This document shows positions 45,601 to 53,827 of a stretch of 64,000 nucleotides of DNA, piece by piece. This DNA comes from Novosphingobium aerophilum. GTDB lineage: Bacteria; Pseudomonadota; Alphaproteobacteria; Sphingomonadales; Sphingomonadaceae. The stretch is taken from NCBI RefSeq assembly GCF_014230305.1, contig NZ_JACLAU010000005.1, positions 62,001-126,000 on the forward strand, written 5' to 3'. The notes below the pieces were generated by a model. It was not told the DNA's origin and ran no database searches. It saw only the letters and a list, made by a program, of their open reading frames with translations. How positions within the stretch are numbered: position 1 is the first letter of the stretch; the number at the start of each line of letters is the position of its first letter. Both the position numbers and the translations under genes were made by a program.

Positions 45601-45634
45601 ACCCCCGGGAGCAATCCCGGGGGTTTTTGTTTTG
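45601..45634 (+). terminator. Rho-independent terminator of the MetE-TonB receptor transcript
   Basis: ACCCCCGGGA-GCAA-TCCCGGGGGT is a perfect 10-bp G+C-rich stem with a tetraloop, followed directly by TTTTGTTTT. It lies 38 bases after the receptor stop codon and about 10 bases before the convergent PQQ dehydrogenase stop. Confidence 0.9.
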
Positions 45635-45643
45635 CTTTCGAGC

Positions 45644-47845
45644 TCAGTAGTTCGACAGGATCGCCAGGCTCGGAGCGTCTAGCGGTAGGCCACGTTTGCG
45701 CTTTTCCAGCTCTTCCGCCCGGGTCTTGGCCTGGGCGTCGATCAGGTATGCATGGATTGCGGCGGCGTCGGCCGGGCTAAGCACGTCATCCCAGCGGGGC
45801 ATCCCGCCTTGCAGAAGCAGGCCCTTGAGCACGATCTCGGTGAAAGCCTCGTGGGTTCCCGGCTGCATCCGGCGCAGGTCCGGGGTGATCGCGCGGTGCT
45901 GGTTCGAATGGCAGATCGCGCAGTTGCCGAAGAACAGACCCCTGCCGGCCGCGATCGTCATGGGAGTCACGCCGGGGGCCTGCGCTGGCGGCGGCGGCGC
46001 AACCTCGAGCGGGGGCAGGGCGGGAGGCGGACTGACCGGTCCGCCGCCCAGCTTGAACACCAGAAGGCGGCCCAGGTTTGCGCGCTGATAGGCGGCGGCA
46101 TAGCGTGGGACATAGGGGAAGCCGCCGCCCCCCCAGGCCGCCATCACCGCGATGTATTGCACGCCGTTCACACGATAGGTCATCGGGGCAGCCAGGATCG
46201 AGCTGCCGGTCTCGATCGTCTTGAGCACCTTGCCCGTCCGGCTCTCGCGCACCACCAGTTGCCCGGCCAGGGTGCCGTGCACCAGCAGGCCGCTGCCTGT
46301 CGTCAATGTCCCGCCGCGATCCTGCCAGCCGGCCATCGGCTGGGTCCATACGGTGCGGCCGGTCAGCGGATCGATAGCGCGCATCTCGCTCGTGCCGGGA
46401 TTGGCCAGCACCTCGCGCCAGGCGGGGAGGGCCTTGACCATGCCTGCGAGGGCCGGGGGCAGCGTTGGCAGGGCTTCTGCCAATTGCGGGGTGAAGATCA
46501 GGGCGGCGCCTGTGTTCAGCGACCGGGGTCGGGGCCGCAGCGGACCCGGCTGGACGAACATCAGATTGCCCATGTCCAGCACCGAACCGATATAGAGCCC
46601 GCTTGCCGGATCATAACTTGCTGGGAACCAGTTGCGCGCTCCGGGGGTCCCGGGAAAGATTATCTTGGGCCCGGCGGTAAAGTCCGCAGCGGCGCGGTCG
46701 ATGATCGGTACGCCGGTTTTCGGGTCGATCCCGCGCGACCAGTTGACCCGAACGATCGGGTTGGCGCGGAGCAGGGTGCCATCGCGTCGATCGATCACAT
46801 AGAGGTAGCCGTTCTTCGGTGCATGGAGCACCACCGGGCGGTCCTGGCCATCGATGCTGAGCCGGGTCAGGATCATCGGGGCTGTCGCGGTAAAGTCCCA
46901 GCTGTCGCCCGGGGTCTCCTGGTAGTGCCACTTCACCCGCCCCGATTTCGCATCGAGCGCGACGAGTGACGACAGATAGAGGTTGGTGCCGCCAGTGGGC
47001 GAACGCTGCGCGATCGCGTAGGGTCCGCCGTTGCCGGTCCCGATCAGCACCAGCCCGGTTTCGGGGTCATAGTTGATCGCATCCCACGGAGTGCCGCCTC
47101 CGCCCAGATCCCAGCGACTGGCGCGGTCCCAGGTCGGCAGCGCCGCCTCCAGATCGGGATGATCCTGGGGACCCAGTTTCGGATCGCGTGGAACGGTATG
47201 AAAGCGCCAGACCAGTTTGCCGGTGGCAAGATCAAACGCGGACACATAGCCGCGCACGCCATATTCGGCGCCGCCGTTGCCGATGAGCACCACATTGCCA
47301 GCCACTTCGGGTGCGCCGGTCGAACTGATCCCGCGGGCCTTGTCCTCGCGCGTATCGGCCTGCCAGACCACTTTCCCGGTCTTTGCATCCAGCGCATAAA
47401 GCTGGGCATCGAGCGTGGCGACATAGACCTTGCCATTCGCCACCGCGACGCCGCGATTGGCCATGTCGCAGCAGACGGTGCGGTTCACCTGCATCTCGAT
47501 GGTTGGTTCGAACCGCCAGAGCTCCTGCCCGGTCGCGGCATCATAGGCATAGGCGCGGCCCGCCACGCCGGACGTGTACATCTTGCCATCGACCACCACC
47601 GGCGTGGCTTCCAGGACCCGGTTGGTGCCGAGGTCAGCCTGCCAGGCCAGGCCGAGCGTGGCGACATTGGCCGGGGTGATGTCGGTCAGCGCCGAATGGT
47701 GGGTCTTCCCGGCATCGCCGCCGGGGTTGGTCCAGTTGTCGGCGGCAATCGCTTGCTGGGCAGGAGGCGCGGCCGGGCGGCAGCCGGCGGCGGTCAGGGC
47801 CAGTGCCAGAACGCCGGCAAGGAAACGAGTACGGCGCGACATCAT
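45644..47845 (-). CDS. PQQ-dependent quinohemoprotein alcohol dehydrogenase, second copy, with proline-rich linker
   Basis: The 733-residue protein starts with a signal sequence ending LALALTAAGCRPAAPP, where the Cys could be a lipid-anchor site although the lipobox is weak. The propeller domain has the vicinal disulfide TVCCDMANRG, GNGGAEYGVRGY and repeated DxxTGK motifs. A proline-rich stretch (PPPALPPLEVAPPPPAQ, about residues 605-630) joins it to a C-terminal cytochrome c domain with CAICH. It oxidises alcohols in the periplasm or on the membrane. The start overlaps the stop of the upstream NTF2-like gene by one base, so the two are coupled. It is clearly distinct from the copy at 20335-22455. 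Confidence 0.83.
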   Translation of the reverse strand: MMSRRTRFLAGVLALALTAAGCRPAAPPAQQAIAADNWTNPGGDAGKTHHSALTDITPANVATLGLAWQADLGTNRVLEATPVVVDGKMYTSGVAGRAYAYDAATGQELWRFEPTIEMQVNRTVCCDMANRGVAVANGKVYVATLDAQLYALDAKTGKVVWQADTREDKARGISSTGAPEVAGNVVLIGNGGAEYGVRGYVSAFDLATGKLVWRFHTVPRDPKLGPQDHPDLEAALPTWDRASRWDLGGGGTPWDAINYDPETGLVLIGTGNGGPYAIAQRSPTGGTNLYLSSLVALDAKSGRVKWHYQETPGDSWDFTATAPMILTRLSIDGQDRPVVLHAPKNGYLYVIDRRDGTLLRANPIVRVNWSRGIDPKTGVPIIDRAAADFTAGPKIIFPGTPGARNWFPASYDPASGLYIGSVLDMGNLMFVQPGPLRPRPRSLNTGAALIFTPQLAEALPTLPPALAGMVKALPAWREVLANPGTSEMRAIDPLTGRTVWTQPMAGWQDRGGTLTTGSGLLVHGTLAGQLVVRESRTGKVLKTIETGSSILAAPMTYRVNGVQYIAVMAAWGGGGFPYVPRYAAAYQRANLGRLLVFKLGGGPVSPPPALPPLEVAPPPPAQAPGVTPMTIAAGRGLFFGNCAICHSNQHRAITPDLRRMQPGTHEAFTEIVLKGLLLQGGMPRWDDVLSPADAAAIHAYLIDAQAKTRAEELEKRKRGLPLDAPSLAILSNY

Positions 47846-48699
47846 CAGCGGTCCCAAGGGCTGGGCATGCGATAGGGCACGGTGATGAAGTTGGCCTCGA
47901 TCTGGCAGATCATGCCGTGATCGATCTTGAACAGCTCGGCGATGTAGAAGCTGTGCGGGCGTCGCACTGGCGAGCTGACCCAGCGTCCGTCGGTCAGCTG
48001 ATAGCGGTCGAGCCGGCCGGAATGGTCGATGAAGCCAAAGGCCAGGACCAGCCCGCGCTCTTCGTCCACCAGAGGAAAGCGGCGCGCGCGCAGTTCGTCG
48101 TCATAGCGATAGTTGCCCATGCGGAACTGCGCCTCGCAGCCCAGCTCGGAGACGGGCACGATCTTGCCGAATTCAGGATTGTTGGTGGTCTGGACACCGT
48201 TTTCCACGCGGTTGCAGTCAGGATGGAAGCGGGTGTGGATCGTGCCATCGTTAAGCTGCAGCGTGTCGAAATAGCCGTTGGACAAACGGACCATCTCAGC
48301 CCGAGCGACCGGTGCGGCGGCATCGGCGTTGAGGATCGGTTTGTCCCAGTAGGCCGGATTTTCGAACTTGATCCCCGAATCCGATTGGCGGACGACGACC
48401 GTTTCCGCTTCGCAGATCTCCCCCGCTGAGTTGACCTGCAGCCGCAGCGTGAAGGCTGATTCTTCAAGTGGTTCGATCACCGTGCCAAAGTAGCCGACCT
48501 GACCGGTGCGGGTGTCGGCAAAGCGCAGGCGATAGTCGCCGAGCCGGTCAATCGTGCCCCAAAGACCGTCGCCCACGGCCAGCATCACATTGTTTTCAGA
48601 GGTATGCGCGCCGGGCGCCCAAGACAGCATACCCGGATCCCGGGCCGTGAGGGCTGCCAGGTATCCATCCAGCACAGCGTACAGCGCCGACCTCTCCAC
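47845..48699 (-). CDS. NTF2-like domain protein, 284 aa
   Basis: The 284-residue cytoplasmic protein is twice the length of a single SnoaL domain. The first half reads LYAVLDGYLAALTARDPGMLSWAPGAHTSENN, DGLWGTIDRLGDYRLRFADT and VGYFGTVIEPLEE, typical of NTF2-like sheets. The second half has TIHTRFHPDCNRVENG and RRPHSFYIAELFKIDHGMICQIEANF, suggesting a second cone domain. It overlaps the PQQ dehydrogenase start and is divergent from a SnoaL gene at 48781. A periplasmic partner of the dehydrogenase is unlikely because no signal peptide is present. Function unknown; a lyase or isomerase on a side chain is possible. Confidence 0.68.
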   Translation of the reverse strand: MERSALYAVLDGYLAALTARDPGMLSWAPGAHTSENNVMLAVGDGLWGTIDRLGDYRLRFADTRTGQVGYFGTVIEPLEESAFTLRLQVNSAGEICEAETVVVRQSDSGIKFENPAYWDKPILNADAAAPVARAEMVRLSNGYFDTLQLNDGTIHTRFHPDCNRVENGVQTTNNPEFGKIVPVSELGCEAQFRMGNYRYDDELRARRFPLVDEERGLVLAFGFIDHSGRLDRYQLTDGRWVSSPVRRPHSFYIAELFKIDHGMICQIEANFITVPYRMPSPWDR

Positions 48700-48740
48700 T
48701 GCTCACTCCCTTATCCGCTTTACCGCTTGGGGAAACTGTC

Positions 48741-48770
48741 GCATACCTTACCATATGTTACAATAGTCCG
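48741..48770. promoter_or_regulatory. Divergent promoter region with a short near-palindrome
   Basis: TTACCATATGTTACAA (around 48748-48763) is a near-palindrome centred on CATATG, with TACAAT at 48759-48764 as a possible -10 for the plus-strand SnoaL gene. It resembles TACCA..TGTTA sequences at 35354-35365 and 53849-53860 but not the main dyad operator. Confidence 0.35.
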
Positions 48771-48780
48771 GGGCAGGACA

Positions 48781-49170
48781 ATGACTGGAACGACCATCGA
48801 GCAGACGAACCGCGCGCTCGTTCTGGCGATGTATCATGCCGTGCTGATCCCGATGGACAGCGCCCGGGTCGACGATTTCATCGCGCCGGATTACGTCCAG
48901 CATTCTTCGCTTGCCGAGCCCACAATCGCGGCGCTGAAGGCCTTCCTTGACCGCGTCAGGGTTGAATCGCCAGACGCGGTCCAGACCATCCACCGCGTGC
49001 TGGCAGATGGCGATCTGGTGGCCGTCCACCTCCATGTGGTTCGCTGGCCAGGCGATCCAGGGTTGGCGGTGGTAGACCTGTTCCGCTGCGCCGATGGCAT
49101 GATCGTTGAACACTGGGATGTGATCCAGGAGGTTCCGGGCGATCCGGTCAACCCCATTCCGATGTTCTGA
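48781..49170 (+). CDS. SnoaL-like protein (COG4922 type), cytoplasmic
   Basis: The 129-residue NTF2-fold protein has VDDFIAPDYVQHSSLAEP, VQTIHRVLADGDLVAVHLHV and AVVDLFRCADGMIVEHWDVI, the typical SnoaL-like aldol-condensation-family pattern with its conserved His and Asp-x-EHWD end. It is followed 16 bases later by a second SnoaL protein with a signal peptide that shares the IHRxxADGxLVAVH and EHWDVxQxVP motifs. The pair looks like a duplication with one copy exported. GGGGCAGG lies before the start. Confidence 0.74.
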   Translation: MTGTTIEQTNRALVLAMYHAVLIPMDSARVDDFIAPDYVQHSSLAEPTIAALKAFLDRVRVESPDAVQTIHRVLADGDLVAVHLHVVRWPGDPGLAVVDLFRCADGMIVEHWDVIQEVPGDPVNPIPMF

Positions 49171-49186
49171 TCCTTACGAGGAGCCG

Positions 49187-49648
49187 ATGATGCGCCAAAT
49201 CCTGATCGCAACCGCTGCGCTTGTTGCCGCGCTGAGCTCACCCGCCGCGGCCGCGCCCAAGGCTGCGGGTTGTCGGCTGACGCCCAAGCAGGTCGTGACC
49301 CGGTTTATGGATGAATTCTATACCCGCAAGCAGGTGCGCAGTGCCTTCGAGCGCTGGGTCGATCCCGGCTACATCCAGCACAACCCCTATGCTGCCACGG
49401 GGCGAGCGGCGGCGGTGGCTTTCCTTACCGGGTTCGTTGAACAGAATCCCGGCTACCGGGCCAAAATCCATCGGATCATTGCCGATGGCAACTTGGTGGC
49501 GGTGCACAGCCAGGTCTGGATGAAAGAGGGTGACAATGGCTCCGCCGTGGTCGACATCCTGCGGGTCGAGGGCTGCCGGGTGATGGAACATTGGGATGTG
49601 CTGCAGCCGGTGCCCGAGCAGGCTGCCAACAGCAACGGGATGTTCTGA
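49187..49648 (+). CDS. SnoaL-like protein with signal peptide (periplasmic)
   Basis: The 153-residue protein has a Sec signal (MRQILIATAALVAALSSPAAAA) and a mature SnoaL domain with RWVDPGYIQHNPYAATGRAA, KIHRIIADGNLVAVHSQVW, AVVDILRVEGCRVMEHWDVL. It is a paralogue of the cytoplasmic protein just upstream. The ATGATG start leaves a one-codon ambiguity. Exported SnoaL domains sometimes isomerise or cleave small carbonyl compounds; here it would act on the periplasmic side, where the PQQ dehydrogenases also work (inference). Confidence 0.76.
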   Translation: MMRQILIATAALVAALSSPAAAAPKAAGCRLTPKQVVTRFMDEFYTRKQVRSAFERWVDPGYIQHNPYAATGRAAAVAFLTGFVEQNPGYRAKIHRIIADGNLVAVHSQVWMKEGDNGSAVVDILRVEGCRVMEHWDVLQPVPEQAANSNGMF

Positions 49649-49650
49649 GC

Positions 49651-50406
49651 TTGGCGGTCTTGACGAGCCGGTTCGCGGAGCGCTGCGTGATGGTCCTGGG
49701 CGGCACCACCGGGATCGGTCTGGCCGCCGCACGGCAGTTTCGGGCGGAGGGTGCCAAGCTGGCGGTCACCGGGCGCAATCGCGAGAGCCTGTTGGCGGTG
49801 GCAGAGGAACTCGAGGCCCTGGCAATCCGCGCCGACATGGCCAGTCTGACCGAAATGAAAGCGGCGCTGGCCGAGGTCGAAGCCGCGCTGGGCGGGATCG
49901 ATGTGCTGTGCGTCAATGCCGGGGTTGGCGGCTTCGCCATGGTGCCCCAGGTCACCGAGGCATTTTGGGATGACGTTCATTCGGTCAATCTGCGCGGGGC
50001 CTTTTTCGCCATTCAGCAGGCCCTTCCGCTGTTGCGCGACGGTGGCGCGATCGTCATCACCGGTTCGATCGGGTCGGTCAGCGCCGTGCCCGGCAATGTT
50101 GTCTATGCGGCGGCCAAGGCCGGTGTGCGGGCCATGGCCCGGATCCTGGGCAAGGAACTGCTGCCCCGGAAAATCCGGGTGAACGTGGTTTCACCAGGGC
50201 CAACCGATACCGAGATATTCAAACGCGGCGCCTCGGAACAGGACATCGCGCAGATGCGCGAACTGCTGACCGGGGTCGTGCCGCTTGGCCGCATGGGCCA
50301 GAGTGAGGAGGTAGCCCGAGCCATCGTGTTCCTCGCCAGCGCCGAGGCCAGCTTCATCAACGGCGTGGATCTCTACGTCGACGGGGGGTGCGTCGAATTG
50401 CTCTGA
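49651..50406 (+). CDS. Short-chain dehydrogenase/reductase
   Basis: The 251-residue classical SDR has VLGGTTGIGLAAARQF, CVNAGVGGFAMV in place of NNAG, SIGSVSAVPG, Y-x3-K in YAAAKAGVRAMAR and a C-terminal YVDGGCVELL. No ATG fits; the TTG at 49651, two bases after the upstream stop, gives the usual N-terminal length, with a second TTG at 49660 as an alternative. It ends the plus-strand trio SnoaL - SnoaL - SDR and is convergent with folD across 107 bases. Substrate unknown. Confidence 0.75.
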   Translation: MAVLTSRFAERCVMVLGGTTGIGLAAARQFRAEGAKLAVTGRNRESLLAVAEELEALAIRADMASLTEMKAALAEVEAALGGIDVLCVNAGVGGFAMVPQVTEAFWDDVHSVNLRGAFFAIQQALPLLRDGGAIVITGSIGSVSAVPGNVVYAAAKAGVRAMARILGKELLPRKIRVNVVSPGPTDTEIFKRGASEQDIAQMRELLTGVVPLGRMGQSEEVARAIVFLASAEASFINGVDLYVDGGCVELL

Positions 50407-50413
50407 TCCCATG

Positions 50414-50427
50414 TCCACTTGGGTGGA
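50414..50427. terminator. Weak hairpin between convergent SDR and folD
   Basis: TCCAC-TTGG-GTGGA is a 5-bp stem 8 bases after the SDR stop, without a T-run. It is the only structure I see in the 107-base convergent gap. Confidence 0.25.
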
Positions 50428-50513
50428 AACGGCGCTTGCCCGCTCCCCGGCTGTTTCAATTTCCCTGGAACGAAGGCTCGCGGCAGTTGCGGCTGCCCGG
50501 CAACAGCCCCAGG

Positions 50514-51395
50514 TCAGGCGGCAATGCAGCGAGGATCCGGGATCAGGCCGTGCCTCCGTTCAGCTGACATGATGGTGTTTTCCAACAACATCGTCACCGT
50601 CATCGGGCCGACCCCGCCCGGGACCGGGGTGATCGCGCTGGCCCTGGCCGAGACCCCGGCGAAATCGACGTCTCCGGTGATCCGGCCATCGGCCAGCCGG
50701 TTAATGCCGACATCGATCACCACCGCGCCACGCTTTACCATTTGCGGCAGGATCAGGCCGGGGACGCCGGCCGCGACGACGAGGATGTCGGCCATGATCG
50801 TGTATTGAGCCAAATCGCGGGTCCCGGCATGGCAGATCGATACGGTCGCGCCGGCCGCCATCAGCATCAGCGCCATGGGCTTGCCAACGATGTTGCTGGC
50901 GCCGACCACGACGACGTTTTGTCCGGCAATCGGTATCGCTTCGCTCTCCAGCAGTTTCATCACGCCATAGGGCGTGCAGGGCGAAAACACCGTGTGGCCG
51001 GTCACCAGCCCTCCAACATTGTAAAGATGAAAGCCGTCGACATCCTTGGCGACGGCAATGGTCTCGAGCACCCGGGCCATGTCGACATGCGCCGGCAGCG
51101 GCAGTTGCAACAGGATCCCGTGGATGTGTTCGGCAGCGTTCAACTCGGTGATGCGGGCCAGCAGCGCCTCAGTGGTGATCGTGGCCGGATAGCGCTCCGT
51201 ATGGCTGCGGATGCCAACGCTGGCGCAGGCCTTGATCTTGCGCCCAACATAGACCGCACTGGCCGGATCCTCCCCGACCAGCAGAACCGCCAGGCCAGGG
51301 GTGACGCCGGTTTCCGCAAGCACCGCGATGCGCCGGGCCATGTTGGCGCGCAGGCGATGGGAAAGCATCCGTCCGTCGATTAGGCGTGCGGTCAT
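50514..51395 (-). CDS. folD: FolD, methylene-THF dehydrogenase / methenyl-THF cyclohydrolase
   Basis: The 293-residue enzyme oxidises 5,10-methylene-THF to methenyl-THF and hydrolyses it to 10-formyl-THF. It shows [14 protein letters not shown] with the catalytic Lys, [30 protein letters not shown] and [10 protein letters not shown]. In the cofactor loop the usual GRSNIVGKP reads GASNIVGKP, so the Arg that contacts the NADP 2-prime phosphate is Ala. The ATG at 51395, behind AGGTG, is preferred to a GTG 12 bases upstream. Operator copy 7 is 16 bases from the start, linking it to the demethylation regulon; with MetF and PurU it completes the route from methyl-THF to formate. Confidence 0.9.
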   Translation of the reverse strand: MTARLIDGRMLSHRLRANMARRIAVLAETGVTPGLAVLLVGEDPASAVYVGRKIKACASVGIRSHTERYPATITTEALLARITELNAAEHIHGILLQLPLPAHVDMARVLETIAVAKDVDGFHLYNVGGLVTGHTVFSPCTPYGVMKLLESEAIPIAGQNVVVVGASNIVGKPMALMLMAAGATVSICHAGTRDLAQYTIMADILVVAAGVPGLILPQMVKRGAVVIDVGINRLADGRITGDVDFAGVSARASAITPVPGGVGPMTVTMLLENTIMSAERRHGLIPDPRCIAA

Positions 51396-51411
51396 GACGT
51401 GGGTCACCTAT

Positions 51412-51431
51412 ATTGTATGCAACACATACGA
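51412..51431 (+). promoter_or_regulatory. Operator copy 7, upstream of folD
   Basis: ATTGTATGC-AAC-ACATACGA matches 16 of 17 consensus positions and is almost a perfect dyad. It lies in the 91-base gap between folD and the Tat-exported protein gene. Confidence 0.72.
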
Positions 51432-51486
51432 TATAGGCTGAGTGCTGCAGCCTTGCAAGCCCAGCGTTGGCCGCTTCGGCGTGTCT

Positions 51487-51837
51487 TCAGACCAGTTCCC
51501 AGACGAACAAGCGGCCAAGCTTGCGATGATGGCGCAGCCGCTTGCCCTGTTCGCCGGCATAGCCTCGCACAATCACGAGATCGCTCCACCGGGTCAGGCC
51601 GATCACACGCCCTGCCGGCAGTCCAGAGCGCATACCGCGCCATAGCTGGCCGTGCTCTGCGGCGATGTCGAACTTGAGCGCCCCGTGCCGATCCGCGAAG
51701 GCGCAGCTCTCTGACAAACGGCTGTCGTAGATGACCAGCGCCGGAGCCTGGGTCGCTGCCCGGGCGGTGGCGCCAAGGCCCGACAGCGCCGACACGGCCG
51801 CGCTGGCCTTGACGAATTTGCGTCGGTCGAGCCTCAT
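51487..51837 (-). CDS. Small Tat-exported protein of unknown function, partner of the flavocytochrome genes
   Basis: The 116-residue protein has a twin-arginine signal (DRRKFVKASAAVSALSGLG, then ATARA) and a mature part of about 90 residues (ALVIYDSRLSESCAFADRHG, LKFDIAAEHGQLW, GLTRWSDLVIVRGYAGEQG). I do not recognise a named family. Its start overlaps the stop of the cytochrome gene by 4 bases, and the cytochrome overlaps the flavoprotein in the same way, so all three are made together. Tat export suggests that it folds before transport. It may be an accessory or assembly factor for the periplasmic flavocytochrome, comparable in position to the unexplained PchX of p-cresol clusters (analogy only). 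Confidence 0.65.
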   Translation of the reverse strand: MRLDRRKFVKASAAVSALSGLGATARAATQAPALVIYDSRLSESCAFADRHGALKFDIAAEHGQLWRGMRSGLPAGRVIGLTRWSDLVIVRGYAGEQGKRLRHHRKLGRLFVWELV

Positions 51838-52253
51838 TCGCCGGCCTTTCCGAGATAGCGGGCAATCGCATCGAGTTCGGCATCGGTCACTTCGACCCGC
51901 GACAGTCGCGGCATGGCCATCTTGCCGTTGCGGACCACCGCTTTCACATAGCCCCGGGTCAGGTCCGTGCGGTTGGCGAGCAGGGCGCTGTCCGGCGCAA
52001 ATCCGGCAGCCAGGCGCTGCTTGGTGAGCAGATTGGTGCCCATACCGCCAGCCAGGTGGCACACCCCGCAGCGGTTGGAAAACAGGGCTGCGCCATTGCG
52101 CCCGGCGGCGACCCGATCGCCGGGGGGCATTTGCGCCCGGGTCTGATAGGGCGGAGGCGGGGGCGGACCACCGGCGGGTCCTTGCGCCAGCACGGCGGCA
52201 CCGCTGCCGGCCACCATTGTTGCCACCAGGGCCATGATCTCCAACCGCCTCAT
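51834..52253 (-). CDS. c-type cytochrome subunit of a 4-alkylphenol methylhydroxylase (PchC-like)
   Basis: The 139-residue protein has a signal peptide (LEIMALVATMVAGSGAAVLA), a proline-rich start (GGPPPPPPY), one haem-c site CGVCH in FSNRCGVCHLAGGMG, and a likely Met ligand in NGKMAMPRL. Small cytochromes of this kind accept electrons from PchF-type flavoproteins. It is translationally coupled to the flavoprotein gene (4-base overlap) and to the Tat protein gene. Together they form a flavocytochrome in the periplasm. Confidence 0.83.
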   Translation of the reverse strand: MRRLEIMALVATMVAGSGAAVLAQGPAGGPPPPPPYQTRAQMPPGDRVAAGRNGAALFSNRCGVCHLAGGMGTNLLTKQRLAAGFAPDSALLANRTDLTRGYVKAVVRNGKMAMPRLSRVEVTDAELDAIARYLGKAGE

Positions 52254-53827
52254 GCCCGTCCTCCCTTGCTAGCGCCGCGGTAGGCCGCGGGCCATACGCC
52301 CTGCTTGCCCGGAGCAATGATGCCGTTGGGGTCGATCGCATCCTTGACCGTTTCATTCAAACGGCGCTGGGCCGCCCCGTTGAAGTTGTAGGTGTCATTG
52401 ACCTTGTCCATCCAGCCCAGGTGAGTTCGGTACTCGCCGTAGCCGGCCAGGGCCGTCTCGGCGATCAATGCGTCGAACAGCTTGCGCATGTTGGCGACTT
52501 GGGCGGTATTGTCGCGATCGTACATCAGCATGTTGATATTGGTGGCAAATCGTCCCGCGATCGTGAAGCTTGCATAGAAATCGACATCATGCGCGGCGAT
52601 GATCGCGCGGCTGCGCTTGAGCTGGCCGACCACGTGGGCGCCGGTGGCCGGGACGACCGGCGAAAAGCCCATGTGTGCGCCGCGCCCGCCCACCCAGTCG
52701 CTCATCTGCAGGGGCACCGCGGTGGGCACGCCCATCGTGGGATCAAACATGTTGACCGGGTCCCCCTGACGCCACCAGTCCTCGCGAGGCGGGGCGTCGA
52801 GATGCCGCTTGAACGCGGCCTTGACCACGTCGGCGCGCGCCTTGTTCAGCCCTTCATCCCCATAGAAACGGATCTGGACCTGCCAGTAGCCGAGTTTGTG
52901 TTCCTTGAGCAGCTCCTGCACGCGCCATTCCGGCATCGCGCTTTCCTTGTCCCAGAAGTCCTTGCGCTGACCCAGCAGCACGATCTTGCCCAGCCAGCTC
53001 GGGATGAACACATTCTGCTCAATCACACCAGCCAGCTTGAGCGGGGTAATCGTGTCGACCACCCAGCCGATGTCGCCTTCTTCGGGGATGTTCCAGGTCA
53101 GCTGCAGGCTGGTCTCTGGGGCTGGCTGAAGCCAGACGCCGGCCTTGCTCACGATGCCCAGGTTCGACTGGGTGAACATGTGCGTCCAGTCCGGGCCATA
53201 GCTCATCGGAAACAGGTGCCAGCTGGGATTGTCCTTCATGGCGCCCATGCCGGTGCGCATCAGCTCGCCATCGGGCAGCACCACCTCCAAGCCGCACAGG
53301 TTGCGGGCATGCTGTCCATAGGGAGTATAGCCGAGCCCGTGTTCGAGGGCATTGCCCAGCACCGAGCCCCAGGCATTGCCCGGAACCGACATCCACAGCG
53401 GGGCCTGCTCGCGCTGGATGTGCTCGTACAGGTCGAAGAAGCTCACCCCCGGTTCGACCACGCAATAGGCTAGCTTCGGATCGAGCTCGAGGATCTTTTG
53501 CAACCGGCCCAGATCCAGCACCGCGGTCCCCGGCATCCGCGGCGCGGCACTGCCATAGCCCAGGTTCTTGCCGCGAGACACCGGCCAAAGCGGCACCTTG
53601 TGCTCATTGGCCAGTCGAACGATGGCCTGGATTTCGTCCACGCTGCCCGGCGCTATCGCCGCCGATGCCGGCCATTCGTCGGCAGAGCCCGGAGCATAGA
53701 TGTCGGAGTAGGCCTCGCGATCCTCATCGCTGGCGAGCACCCAGCTCTTGCCCACGACCTTTTCGAAGGCGTTGAGTGCGGCCTGGAAGCGCACCGGCGA
53801 CACGCGCGGCGGCAGGGTCAATTGCAC
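52250..53827 (-). CDS. FAD-dependent 4-alkylphenol hydroxylase flavoprotein (PchF / vanillyl-alcohol oxidase family)
   Basis: The 525-residue protein has a PCMH-type FAD domain (about 50-235, with PVSRGKNLGYGSAAPRMPG and PGNAWGSVLGNALEHGLGYT) and a C-terminal substrate domain ending DPNGIIAPGKQGVWP. This is the p-cresol methylhydroxylase, 4-ethylphenol hydroxylase and eugenol hydroxylase group, which dehydrogenates 4-alkylphenols to a quinone methide and adds water. The GTG at 53827 is chosen because GGGAGAAG lies just upstream and the length then matches PchF; earlier codons cross the promoter. Electrons pass to the coupled cytochrome. Whether FAD is covalently bound cannot be told. Likely substrates are lignin-derived 4-alkyl or allyl guaiacols. 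Confidence 0.83.
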   Translation of the reverse strand: MQLTLPPRVSPVRFQAALNAFEKVVGKSWVLASDEDREAYSDIYAPGSADEWPASAAIAPGSVDEIQAIVRLANEHKVPLWPVSRGKNLGYGSAAPRMPGTAVLDLGRLQKILELDPKLAYCVVEPGVSFFDLYEHIQREQAPLWMSVPGNAWGSVLGNALEHGLGYTPYGQHARNLCGLEVVLPDGELMRTGMGAMKDNPSWHLFPMSYGPDWTHMFTQSNLGIVSKAGVWLQPAPETSLQLTWNIPEEGDIGWVVDTITPLKLAGVIEQNVFIPSWLGKIVLLGQRKDFWDKESAMPEWRVQELLKEHKLGYWQVQIRFYGDEGLNKARADVVKAAFKRHLDAPPREDWWRQGDPVNMFDPTMGVPTAVPLQMSDWVGGRGAHMGFSPVVPATGAHVVGQLKRSRAIIAAHDVDFYASFTIAGRFATNINMLMYDRDNTAQVANMRKLFDALIAETALAGYGEYRTHLGWMDKVNDTYNFNGAAQRRLNETVKDAIDPNGIIAPGKQGVWPAAYRGASKGGRA

